Below are positions 44,728 to 52,198 of a DNA stretch of 64,000 nt, piece by piece. The position numbers and the translations under genes are program-made. Below the pieces are notes generated by a model. That model made no database searches and was not told the DNA's origin. It was given only the letters and a program-made list of their open reading frames with translations. Numbering within the stretch: the first letter of the stretch is position 1; each line of letters begins with the position of its first letter. This DNA comes from Arthrobacter sp. CDRTa11. Its GTDB lineage: Bacteria; Actinomycetota; Actinomycetes; Actinomycetales; Micrococcaceae. The stretch covers positions 2,914,001 through 2,978,000 of the forward strand of contig NZ_CP044532.1 of NCBI RefSeq assembly GCF_026427775.1, in the 5' to 3' direction.

Positions 44728-46220
44728 AATCACACCGCGGATTGCCGTCCGCGGCCGGCCCCGCACGGCAGGGGCGTTCACCTGCGACAGATGCTCCAGG
44801 GCAGCCGGCAGGCACCGCGCCAGCTGGCCAGAAGGCAGGATCTGCGGGACCTGTTTCACGATCGCCATGCGCACCCACGGTCCCTGCCCCGGCTGCCGAA
44901 CAGAGCGCATGCTTCCCGGGCGGTCTGCTGCCCACGGCGACCAACCGGTCTGTGTCGATTGCGCGGGTATCACCCAGGATTACCACTGCTCCCGCTGCGG
45001 CACGGAAACGGAGCACTACCGCCAGAACACTTGCGCACGCTGCTCACTTCGGGATGACCTCACCGTCCTGTTGCGCGTCGACGAGGCCCGGGGACCGGAA
45101 ACGACGGCGACGAAACTCCTCGGCGCGCTCTGCGGAGCCCAGCGCCCTGAAAGTATCCTCACATGGCTGCGCAAACCCGGTGTCCGCGACTTGCTCGCCC
45201 GGCTTGCCACCGGCGGCATCCCCCTCAGCCATGAAGCGCTGGACAAGGAACCAAACAGCCTGCGGGTGGAACACATGCGCAGCCTGCTCACCCACCACAA
45301 GCTACTCCCGAACAGGGACCACTACCTCGCTCTCTTCGAAGGCTGGCTCACCAACAAGCTCGCGGACCTTGACGACGCCGACATCAGACGGCCGGTCGAG
45401 TCTTTTGCCCGGTGGCACCACCTGCGACGCATCCGGAGCGTCTCTACACGGGAAACCCACCCGAGGCCCCGTCCACAGCGCGAAGCAGGAAATCACCGAA
45501 ACCATCAAATTCCTCACCTGGCTCAAGCTCACCCACGGACGGACCGTCGCCTCCTGTGTCCAGGCCGACGTCGACACCTGGCTGGCCGACGGCCCGACCA
45601 CCAGACACGCCATCAGAACCTTCTTCGTCTGGGCGGTCAAGAACCGGACCTGCACCAACATCACCATCGGATTCCGACAAGCCAAGACCGTGCCACTGCT
45701 CTCCCAGGGCCATCGGCTCGCCATGCTCAAAGCCTGCCTCACCGACAACATCGACACCCTGCACTACCGCGTCGCCGCCACTCTCCTGCTGCTCTACGCC
45801 CAGCCAGTCGTGAAGATCGCCGCGATGAAAAGCACCGACGTGATCCTCACGCCCGATGGCCCGCGTCTGTCACTCGCGGAAGGAGATCCAGCGCCAGTAC
45901 CCGAACCGTTCGCCTCACTGCTCACCCAACACCTGGCCGCACGCCCCAACTTACGCACAGGCAGCAGCTCGGGCAGCAAATGGCTGTTCCCCGGATACCG
46001 GCCCGGGCAACACATCCACCCCAACACGCTCATGGAACGCCTCAGAGAAATCGGCATCGACCTCCTGGGCGCACGCAACGCATCCCTCCGCGCCCTCGTG
46101 AATGAAGTGCCAGCACCACTCGTGGCCGAAATGCTCGGCTACAGCTACCAAGTCACCCAGAAACACTCCGCAGCAGCGGCAGAACCGTGGTCGCGTTACG
46201 CAGGCAAAGAGATGGCATAG
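44717..46220 (+). pseudogene. Zinc-ribbon recombinase-like protein, frameshifted
   Basis: Two frames together encode about 500 residues. The first (from ATG 44717) has six CxxC knuckles at C23/26, C43/46, C57/60, C79/82, C91/94 and C106/109, then helices ending FARWHHLRRIRS. Near 45440-45455 coding switches to the +1 frame. That frame continues with GPVHSAKQEITETIKFLTWL and a C-terminal half like a degenerate tyrosine recombinase (RNASLRALVNEVPAPL, LGYSYQVTQKHS, WSRY), ending at 46220. A one-base insertion or two-base deletion would explain this. A sequencing error or programmed shift cannot be excluded. Confidence 0.75.
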
Positions 46221-46259
46221 ATAATGGCCGAACAGATACTCCGCTACTAGGGAGAACGC

Positions 46260-46493
46260 ATGACGCCCGGAACAATATTCGGACTGGCACTGGTAGGGGC
46301 AGGAATTTTTCTCTTCGCTATTTCACCTGCCCTGACGGAACGGGTGGCGAGGATCCGCGTCGAGTGGTTTCAGCCAAATCTGGACCGGCCGGCATTCAAG
46401 CGGCGAAACGTCAGAATACTGCGGATCATGGCCGGGGCTTGGGTTGGGATCGGCGTCGCCATTGCGATCCTTGGGCTTGTCTCGGCTAGATAA
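46260..46493 (+). CDS. Small two-helix membrane protein
   Basis: A 77-residue protein with two hydrophobic helices (GTIFGLALVGAGIFLFAI and MAGAWVGIGVAIAILGLV) joined by a basic loop (VARIRVEWFQ...FKRRNVRILR). No family is recognised. The start at 46260 has a GGGAGA site. It lies 39 bases after the recombinase cassette, and could belong to it or to the flanking chromosome. Confidence 0.6.
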   Translation: MTPGTIFGLALVGAGIFLFAISPALTERVARIRVEWFQPNLDRPAFKRRNVRILRIMAGAWVGIGVAIAILGLVSAR

Positions 46494-46672
46494 ACCTCGG
46501 TGGCAGAGTTCCTCAACTGGCCATCACGAGACCGCTGGGCGGCACTATCGGCTCCACCGTTTAAATGCGGGCTCTGTAGCCAGCTGAGAATAGTTCGAAA
46601 CCGAATAATCACCGTTACCAGTAGTAATGCTTCGGCCCAACAGCTGAATCAATTCGCCCAGTCCCCCAGCTC

Positions 46673-47125
46673 CTAGCCTGCTGCTTCTCCGACCATCCAA
46701 AGCGGGCCATTGGCGCAGCCGGGCTCAGTCCACCCGTCATGGAACGAGTCAACAAGGCCACCGCCGAAGGCAAAAGGCGAGCCCGAACGCGCCACAACAT
46801 TCTTGCTTGCGTCAAGAACCTCAAAGGACTTCGAATCTCCCTGGACCACGTACCCCTGGGGCCATACAAGAGTGGCCAGGAAAGAATCTCCCGCCGTCTT
46901 CGCCTGTATGCAGCCGTTGCCGTCTACCGTCAACGTGCCGGAGAAAAGCGCGTCCATGCCGCTCAGCTGCGGTATATCAGATGTGACGATGCGGAGGGTG
47001 GAGGATGGTGAGGGCCTTTCGACGGGCGGGACACTGGCAGTCGCGCCGTCTTGTACCGCTGCCGCGCAGGATGCCAGGCAAAGAGCAATGACGGCCAAGG
47101 CAGTGCAGGAAAGTGCGTGCTTCAT
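46673..47125 (-). CDS. Putative lipoprotein
   Basis: A 150-residue protein with a lipoprotein signal (MKHALSCTALAVIALCLASC, lipobox LASC), a Ser/Pro-rich linker and a beta-rich domain of about 90 residues ending WTEPGCANGPLWMVGEAAG. No family is recognised. A GGGGGAAAG site precedes the ATG at 47125. It lies 38 bases downstream of the phosphotransferase gene on the same strand. Confidence 0.75.
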   Translation of the reverse strand: MKHALSCTALAVIALCLASCAAAVQDGATASVPPVERPSPSSTLRIVTSDIPQLSGMDALFSGTLTVDGNGCIQAKTAGDSFLATLVWPQGYVVQGDSKSFEVLDASKNVVARSGSPFAFGGGLVDSFHDGWTEPGCANGPLWMVGEAAG

Positions 47126-47163
47126 TTCTTTCCCCCGATCACAAAACAATGTCTCTAGCCAGC

Positions 47164-47967
47164 CTAAAGCTCGGTAAGGGCGATGACAGCCTCCGCTATC
47201 GGCGCGTGCCGCTCTGCCTGCACGTCATCCCAGTACCCGAGCAGGTGAAGCGTTGTCATCCGGAACACCAGCGCCCTCAGCAGCAGCTGGCGCCACTCCG
47301 GAATGCCGTGGTGACCTGCCAAATCATCCAGCGGGTATCCATGCCAACAGGCGGCATCGGCCACTGCAATCGCCGCCCCCAGTCCTGCCGGACGCCAATA
47401 AGGCGCCCAGTCGATCAACGCCGGCGGCCGCCCCTGTGCAAACAGGACGTTGCCCAACAGATCACCGTGAATGACCTGCGAGGGCGTTTCCACCGGGTGG
47501 TACTCCCCCACCAACAGCTCCAGAAGCTGATCGGCAGGCAAAGCCGCCTCACCCCAGGCCGCACGGTCGGCATTGCTCCACGGATCGTTGGACGCCATGA
47601 TGAAGGCCGGCTGCGGGAGCCCCGCAATGGCACGGTGAAACGCCTCACCTGCCCGGACGACGTCGGAAACCCGGGTCTCGTCCGCGGCGCCCGGGATCCA
47701 CTCGGCAGCTTGCCAGCCGTCGCGGACCCACTTGCCGTGATCGTCGCGGATGGGCCGTGGAACGGTGAACTTACCGGCACCGTCAAGCGCTGCCAGCACC
47801 TCTGACTTCCAGGCAGCCTCTTCGGAATCCTCAGTGGGGCGAAGCACGACGTGCCCTGCCCGCCAGGTGAGCCCCCGGCCGCCAGTCAACCGCTCGGGCG
47901 GCCCCGAAGCCCCGAATGCCGCGAACACTGACCGTGGAGGTGCTGTCGGCGAAATACTTCCAGCCAT
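47164..47967 (-). CDS. Aminoglycoside phosphotransferase-fold kinase
   Basis: A protein of about 267 residues with the APH/choline kinase fold. The Brenner motif is VIHGDLLGNVLF (catalytic D, Mg ligand N), and the second metal site is ALIDWAPYWRPAGL. It probably phosphorylates a small molecule; the family is broad and antibiotic resistance cannot be claimed. The start at MAGSIS (47967) is preferred; MHTGR at 47982 is possible. The much longer frame upstream lies within the opposite methyltransferase region and is not coding. Confidence 0.8.
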   Translation of the reverse strand: MAGSISPTAPPRSVFAAFGASGPPERLTGGRGLTWRAGHVVLRPTEDSEEAAWKSEVLAALDGAGKFTVPRPIRDDHGKWVRDGWQAAEWIPGAADETRVSDVVRAGEAFHRAIAGLPQPAFIMASNDPWSNADRAAWGEAALPADQLLELLVGEYHPVETPSQVIHGDLLGNVLFAQGRPPALIDWAPYWRPAGLGAAIAVADAACWHGYPLDDLAGHHGIPEWRQLLLRALVFRMTTLHLLGYWDDVQAERHAPIAEAVIALTEL

Positions 47968-48040
47968 CCGTCCAGTATGCATGCGGTTGCCCAACGCCAT
48001 CCGCATCGCCCCGCGATCGTGCGAAATCCTGCCTGCTTGT

Positions 48041-48892
48041 CTATTCGGCTGTTTTCCGAGCAACGATCGTGTAGGTGCACGGCACAAGGTCCCGCTCGGG
48101 CACCGGCCACGCATAACCGCCTGGAACCTCCAGCATGCGCGGGCTGAACTTCCAAGGAATGGTGTTGTCCTCGTCGAAACGGAGAATTTGCAGGCCTGCC
48201 CTGATGAGCGAGTTGAGGATGTCGGACAGGGGGTGGGCCCACTGATAGGTCCGGGAGTGCGCGACTTTTCCATCGCCGACATACGTGGACTCGTCATCCC
48301 ATACCTGCGCCCTGCCGTTGCCAAAATATGGATACCTCAGCTGCAGGCCGTCGGCGTGCTCATCAAGGGCGTAGAGGGCAGGATGCCCATCGCGGATGTA
48401 AAACAACCCTCCTGCCCGAAGGAGACCTGATACCTGGGTTGCCCAACGGTCCAGGTCAGGCAGCCAGGTAATGGTTCCGATGCTGGTGTACACGAGGTCA
48501 AAATGGCCTTCGACGGCGGCACGGGCCTCGAGGACGTCCGTCTCGATCCACGTTGCTTCGAGTCCCATATGCTGTGCCAGCCTGGCGGCAGATTCCAGCG
48601 CGGCCGGGGAGAAATCGACGCCTGTGACCTGGGCACCGGCCCGCGCCAGGGACAGTGTATCCGTTCCGATATGGCACTGAAGGTGGCAGACATCCAGACC
48701 CGCCACCGTGCCCCCTGGAAGGAACGGCTGCAGCGCGGCAAGGTCGGTGAGGACGATTTCGGTCAGGTAGTCCGGATCGTCCAAGTCGCTGACCGCATAC
48801 GCCTTTTCGTGCAACGGAACCCGGTCTTCCCAGTTGTCGCGGTTGCTCGCGCGCGCTGATTCCCATTCGACCGCAATCGGACTTTCACTCAT
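48041..48892 (-). CDS. Class I SAM methyltransferase
   Basis: A 283-residue methyltransferase with GLDVCHLQCHIGTDTLSLARAG as SAM loop, VTGVDFSPAALESA as motif II, and a GLFYIRDGHPALYALDEHADG core. It has the YPYFG and TYQWAHPLSDILNSLI C-terminal pattern of small-molecule methyltransferases common in actinobacteria. The substrate is unknown. It is divergent from the methyltransferase at 49053. Confidence 0.88.
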   Translation of the reverse strand: MSESPIAVEWESARASNRDNWEDRVPLHEKAYAVSDLDDPDYLTEIVLTDLAALQPFLPGGTVAGLDVCHLQCHIGTDTLSLARAGAQVTGVDFSPAALESAARLAQHMGLEATWIETDVLEARAAVEGHFDLVYTSIGTITWLPDLDRWATQVSGLLRAGGLFYIRDGHPALYALDEHADGLQLRYPYFGNGRAQVWDDESTYVGDGKVAHSRTYQWAHPLSDILNSLIRAGLQILRFDEDNTIPWKFSPRMLEVPGGYAWPVPERDLVPCTYTIVARKTAE

Positions 48893-49052
48893 AAGCCGAG
48901 TCTATGCAGAGGCACGGACCGGCGGCGAAACCCACCACGTCGTCGTCGAGCTTTACATCCGCCTCCTGCCGCGCTCACAATAAGCGCACCACAGCCTCCA
49001 AGGGCCAACAGCGGGCTGTCCATTGAAAACCTGCACAGCAAGGGGCAATGAC

Positions 49053-49916
49053 ATGAATGAGCAGACAGATGCCATCGACGCGGACCGGGTACTGAAGCAA
49101 AAGCACCGGGCCATGTGGGCCCAGGGCGACTACCCAGCCCTCGCCGGCGAACTGATTCCGGACCTCGGGGCGATCCTCGTCGAAGCGTGCGGGGTCAAGT
49201 CCCGGCAGCGTGTCCTTGACGTGGCCGCCGGCGCCGGCAACGCGGCGATCCCAGCAGCCATGATGGGAGCGGAAGTGGTGGCCAGCGACCTCACCCCCGA
49301 ACTCTTCGACGCCGGGCGCCGGCAGGCAGCGGACCGTGGGGCTGAACTGGAATGGATGGAAGCCGACGCCGAATCCCTGCCCTTTCCTGACGACGAATTC
49401 GATGTGGTGCTGTCCTGCCTGGGTGTGATGTTCGCACCGCACCACCAGGCGGCTGCTGATGAGCTGGTGCGCGTGTGCAAACCCGGCGGCACCATTGGGC
49501 TGCTGAGCTGGACTCCTGACGGGTTCATCGGCAGGATGTTCGCGGCCATGAAGCCGTTCGCTCCCCCACCCCCGCCTGGTGCCCAGCCACCGCCTCTTTG
49601 GGGCAGCGAAGTCCACGTGCGCGAGCTCTTGGGAGACAGGATCACGGATGTCCAGGCGCGGACGCAGACAGTCTCAATCACCAGCTTCCATAGGCCGGAC
49701 GACTTTCTGCACTACTTCAAGTCCCATTACGGCCCGACCATCTCCGTCTACAAGTTCCTCGCCGGGGATGAGGAAAAGATCACGGCTCTGGACAAGGCGC
49801 TCACGGAACTGGCCGATACCTTCAGCGACGCCCACGGTGATGCGCCATCGCAGATGGACTGGGAATACCTGCTGCTGACGGCCAGGAAGCAGCAAAGGGA
49901 AACCCGCCACTCTTGA
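49053..49916 (+). CDS. Class I SAM methyltransferase (UbiE-like)
   Basis: A 287-residue methyltransferase with VLDVAAGAGNAAIPAAMMGAEVVASD as SAM loop and motif II, and EADAESLPFPDDEFDVVLSCLGVMFAPHH as the UbiE-like core. A proline run (APPPPPGAQPPP) lies in the C-terminal half. The substrate is unknown. The start at 49053 follows an AAGGGG site; an in-frame ATG at 49023 is less likely. Confidence 0.88.
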   Translation: MNEQTDAIDADRVLKQKHRAMWAQGDYPALAGELIPDLGAILVEACGVKSRQRVLDVAAGAGNAAIPAAMMGAEVVASDLTPELFDAGRRQAADRGAELEWMEADAESLPFPDDEFDVVLSCLGVMFAPHHQAAADELVRVCKPGGTIGLLSWTPDGFIGRMFAAMKPFAPPPPPGAQPPPLWGSEVHVRELLGDRITDVQARTQTVSITSFHRPDDFLHYFKSHYGPTISVYKFLAGDEEKITALDKALTELADTFSDAHGDAPSQMDWEYLLLTARKQQRETRHS

Positions 49917-49990
49917 TAGCGGAGCAATCGTGCTCTGACCGATTCAGGCCGGCTCTTGAACTTCCGGCCCTCCCATGTGAGTATTCACGG

Positions 49991-50012
49991 AGCGGGATAA
50001 CGATTTCCCGCT
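49991..50012. repeat. AGCGGGA inverted repeat
   Basis: AGCGGGA and TCCCGCT are separated by 8 bases (TAACGATT), 75 bases after the methyltransferase stop. It could be a weak terminator or a protein-binding site. The rest of 49917-50216 shows no gene; a LacI-type operator lies at 50071. Confidence 0.45.
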
Positions 50013-50070
50013 GCCCTTCGGCCCGGTGTATGGCAATTTTTCAATGCTGCGGATGGACGTGGGAGAGTGT

Positions 50071-50084
50071 TGTTAGCGCTCACT
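50071..50084. promoter_or_regulatory. LacI-family operator
   Basis: TGTTAGCGCTCACT closely matches the LacI-family half-site palindrome TGTTAGCGCTAACA, with the AGCGCT core intact. It lies 133 bases before the alginate-lyase-like gene. No lacI gene lies in this window, so the regulator would be elsewhere. Confidence 0.6.
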
Positions 50085-50216
50085 CACCAACTGCGCCCGC
50101 TGTGATTGCCATGGCGAGCCGTGGGGCGGGCCCATGTCTGGACGGAGTGCAGTGCCGCCGTCGCAGTCGTAATCGACGGACCCACAACTTCAGCCAGCCC
50201 TAGCGAACGGAAGTCA

Positions 50217-51929
50217 ATGACGACGAATTACCGCCACCCGCACTCATTCGGCAGTACGATTTCACGCAGGTCCCTGATAGCAGGCGCCTCACTGGCCATA
50301 CCTCTTGCAGCTTTCGGAAATTTGGGTGCTTCGGCAGCCAAGGACAAGCCCCGTCCCGTGCCGCTCGCCACTGCAGCCGGGACGTCCACCTACGCACACC
50401 CTGGGCTGGTGCACACGCTGTCGGACATCGAACGCGTATCGACACAGGTGGACAGTGGCGCCCAGCCCTGGCTGGGTGGCTGGGACCGCCTGGTGGCAAA
50501 CGGGCGTTCCCATTCCGGCTGGCAGCCGCGTCCGTTGGAGACAGTCGTCCGCGGCGGCGACGGCTCCAACTACGGGCAGCTGTTCCCCGACGTCCATGCC
50601 GCGTACCAGAACGCCCTGAGGTGGCGGATCTCCGGCGACGCCGCCCATGGTGCGGCTGCCGTGCGGATCCTCAACGCCTGGTCCGGGATGTTGACCACGG
50701 TCACCGGCAACGCCGACCGCTTCCTGGCCGCCGGCATCTACGGCTACCAGTTCGCTAACGCGGCAGAGCTGGTGCGGGACCACCCAGACTTCGAATTCGA
50801 GCGGTTCCGGGACATGCTCCTCAACATTTTCCACCCGATGAATGAGGACTTCCTCACAAATCACAATGGTGCTGTCATCACGAACTACTGGGCCAACTGG
50901 GACCTCTGCAACATGGCATCGATCATGGCCATCGGCATCCTCGCGGACCGCGACGATCTGGTGGACCGCGCGGTCACCTACTTCCAGAGCGGGGCGGGCA
51001 ACGGCTCGCTGGCGAACGCCGTGCCCTTCGTTTACGAGGACGAGGGCCTGGCCCAGTGGCAGGAGAGCGGCCGCGACCAGGCGCATACCATTATGGGCAT
51101 CGGGCTCATGGGTGCCTTCTGCGAAATGGCCTGGAACCAGGGCATCGACTGCTACGGGCACGACAACAACCGCTTCCTCAAGGCAGCGGAGTACGTCGCG
51201 AAGTACAACCTCGGCAACGACGTCCCGTTCACCCCGTACACCTGGCAGTCCGGCCCAAAGGCCACTACCGCACCCCACGTCGGCTGGCAGACCCAGACAG
51301 TCCCCGGAGCCGGCTCCCGCGGGCAGGCCCGGCCGGTGTGGGATCAGGTCCTGGGACACTACTCCGGCCGCATGGGCCTCAGCACCCCCTGGGTCAGCCA
51401 AATCGCTGCCACCCTTCGGCCGGATAGCGGAGGAGGCGATTACGGCAGCACCTCCGGCGGGTATGACGCCCTCGGATTCGGCACGCTGATGCAGTATCCC
51501 GCCCAGACCGGCAGCCGCCTTTCCCGGTTGCAAAGCTTCAACGTCCCGGGCCGCTATGTCCGGCACTCCGGTGCAACAGTCCGCCTCGATCCCACGACGT
51601 CGCCGGTCAACGACTCACAGTTCCGGGTAGTTCCCGGGCTTGCCAGCGGGGCAGAAGGGCGAATCTCCTTTGAATCCCTGGACATGCCCGGCTACTTCCT
51701 GCGCCACTGGAACTACCAGTTCAGCCTGGTGAAGAATGACGGCTCGGCGATCTTCAAAGCGGACACGACCTTCCTTCCTGTGCCCGGCCTGGGCCACAGC
51801 CGCCTGACATCCTTCCGGTCGCACAACTTCCCGGACCGGTATATCCGCCACCAGAACTACGCCCTGGTTCTGGCTCCAATGGTGAGCGACTTGGACCGTG
51901 CAGACGCAACATTCCGGATGGTTGACTAG
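50217..51929 (+). CDS. Tat-exported alginate lyase/AbfB-domain protein
   Basis: A 570-residue secreted protein. The N-terminus has a twin-arginine signal (STISRRSLIAGASLAIPLAAF) cut near ASA. An alginate-lyase-like helical domain follows (about 70-430) with NYWANWDLCNMASI and DQAHTIMGIGLM segments. The last 150 residues form an AbfB (CBM42-like) beta-trefoil with repeats such as SFNVPGRYVRH, SLDMPGYFLRH and SHNFPDRYIRH. AbfB modules bind arabinose side chains, so the substrate is probably a plant polysaccharide. A LacI-type operator lies upstream. Confidence 0.88.
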   Translation: MTTNYRHPHSFGSTISRRSLIAGASLAIPLAAFGNLGASAAKDKPRPVPLATAAGTSTYAHPGLVHTLSDIERVSTQVDSGAQPWLGGWDRLVANGRSHSGWQPRPLETVVRGGDGSNYGQLFPDVHAAYQNALRWRISGDAAHGAAAVRILNAWSGMLTTVTGNADRFLAAGIYGYQFANAAELVRDHPDFEFERFRDMLLNIFHPMNEDFLTNHNGAVITNYWANWDLCNMASIMAIGILADRDDLVDRAVTYFQSGAGNGSLANAVPFVYEDEGLAQWQESGRDQAHTIMGIGLMGAFCEMAWNQGIDCYGHDNNRFLKAAEYVAKYNLGNDVPFTPYTWQSGPKATTAPHVGWQTQTVPGAGSRGQARPVWDQVLGHYSGRMGLSTPWVSQIAATLRPDSGGGDYGSTSGGYDALGFGTLMQYPAQTGSRLSRLQSFNVPGRYVRHSGATVRLDPTTSPVNDSQFRVVPGLASGAEGRISFESLDMPGYFLRHWNYQFSLVKNDGSAIFKADTTFLPVPGLGHSRLTSFRSHNFPDRYIRHQNYALVLAPMVSDLDRADATFRMVD

Positions 51930-51972
51930 CTCCGGCTCAAAAGGACCCGGAATGCACGCAGTGACTGCGGTA

Positions 51973-52011
51973 CATCGTGGGGCGGGAGCGCCGGCCCTCC
52001 GCCCCACGATG
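51973..52011 (+). terminator. Terminator of lyase gene
   Basis: CATCGTGGGGCGG and CCGCCCCACGATG form a perfect 13-bp stem around a 13-base loop, 43 bases after the lyase stop codon and just before the trp-like promoter. Confidence 0.7.
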
Positions 52012-52016
52012 CCCGC

Positions 52017-52046
52017 TTGCGGGAAGCGGCTCCGGCCCCCTAAGAT
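52017..52046 (+). promoter_or_regulatory. Predicted promoter of the attenuated operon
   Basis: TTGCGG (52017-52022) and TAAGAT (52041-52046) are 18 bases apart. Transcription would start near 52053, right at the leader ATG, so the leader peptide mRNA is probably leaderless. Confidence 0.5.
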
Positions 52047-52053
52047 CGGGCCC

Positions 52054-52095
52054 ATGCGCTTCTCAGCTTCTTCTTCTTGGTGGCCCGCCCCGTAA
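52054..52095 (+). CDS. trpL: Tryptophan leader peptide
   Basis: A 13-residue reading frame, MRFSASSSWWPAP, carries two tandem Trp codons (52078-52083) and ends with TAA at 52093-52095. No ribosome-binding site is seen; the ATG is probably at or near the 5' end of the transcript. Stalling at the Trp codons would control the hairpins that follow. Confidence 0.85.
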   Translation: MRFSASSSWWPAP

Positions 52096-52154
52096 GGCGG
52101 ACTGACGCGCGCACAACCACGCTCACGACCGCCTCGCCAGGCGGTCGTTTTTTT
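52085..52154 (+). promoter_or_regulatory. Transcription attenuator
   Basis: Three mutually exclusive pairings are visible. CCGCC (52085-52089) can pair with GGCGG (52096-52100) as the pause hairpin. The same GGCGG can pair with CCGCC (52129-52133) as antiterminator. CGACCGCC (52126-52133) can pair with GGCGGTCG (52140-52147), followed by a seven-T run, as terminator. Ribosome stalling at the Trp codons would favour the antiterminator when charged tRNA-Trp is scarce. Confidence 0.85.
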
Positions 52155-52198
52155 GCTGCACCGGTCGGGCGGGGTGGACATAAACCCAGGGACTGTCC

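Noticed and set aside
47968..48324. N-terminal extension of the phosphotransferase gene
   Set aside because: The added residues are rich in Ser, Pro and Arg, overlap the opposite-phase methyltransferase gene, and resemble no phosphotransferase.
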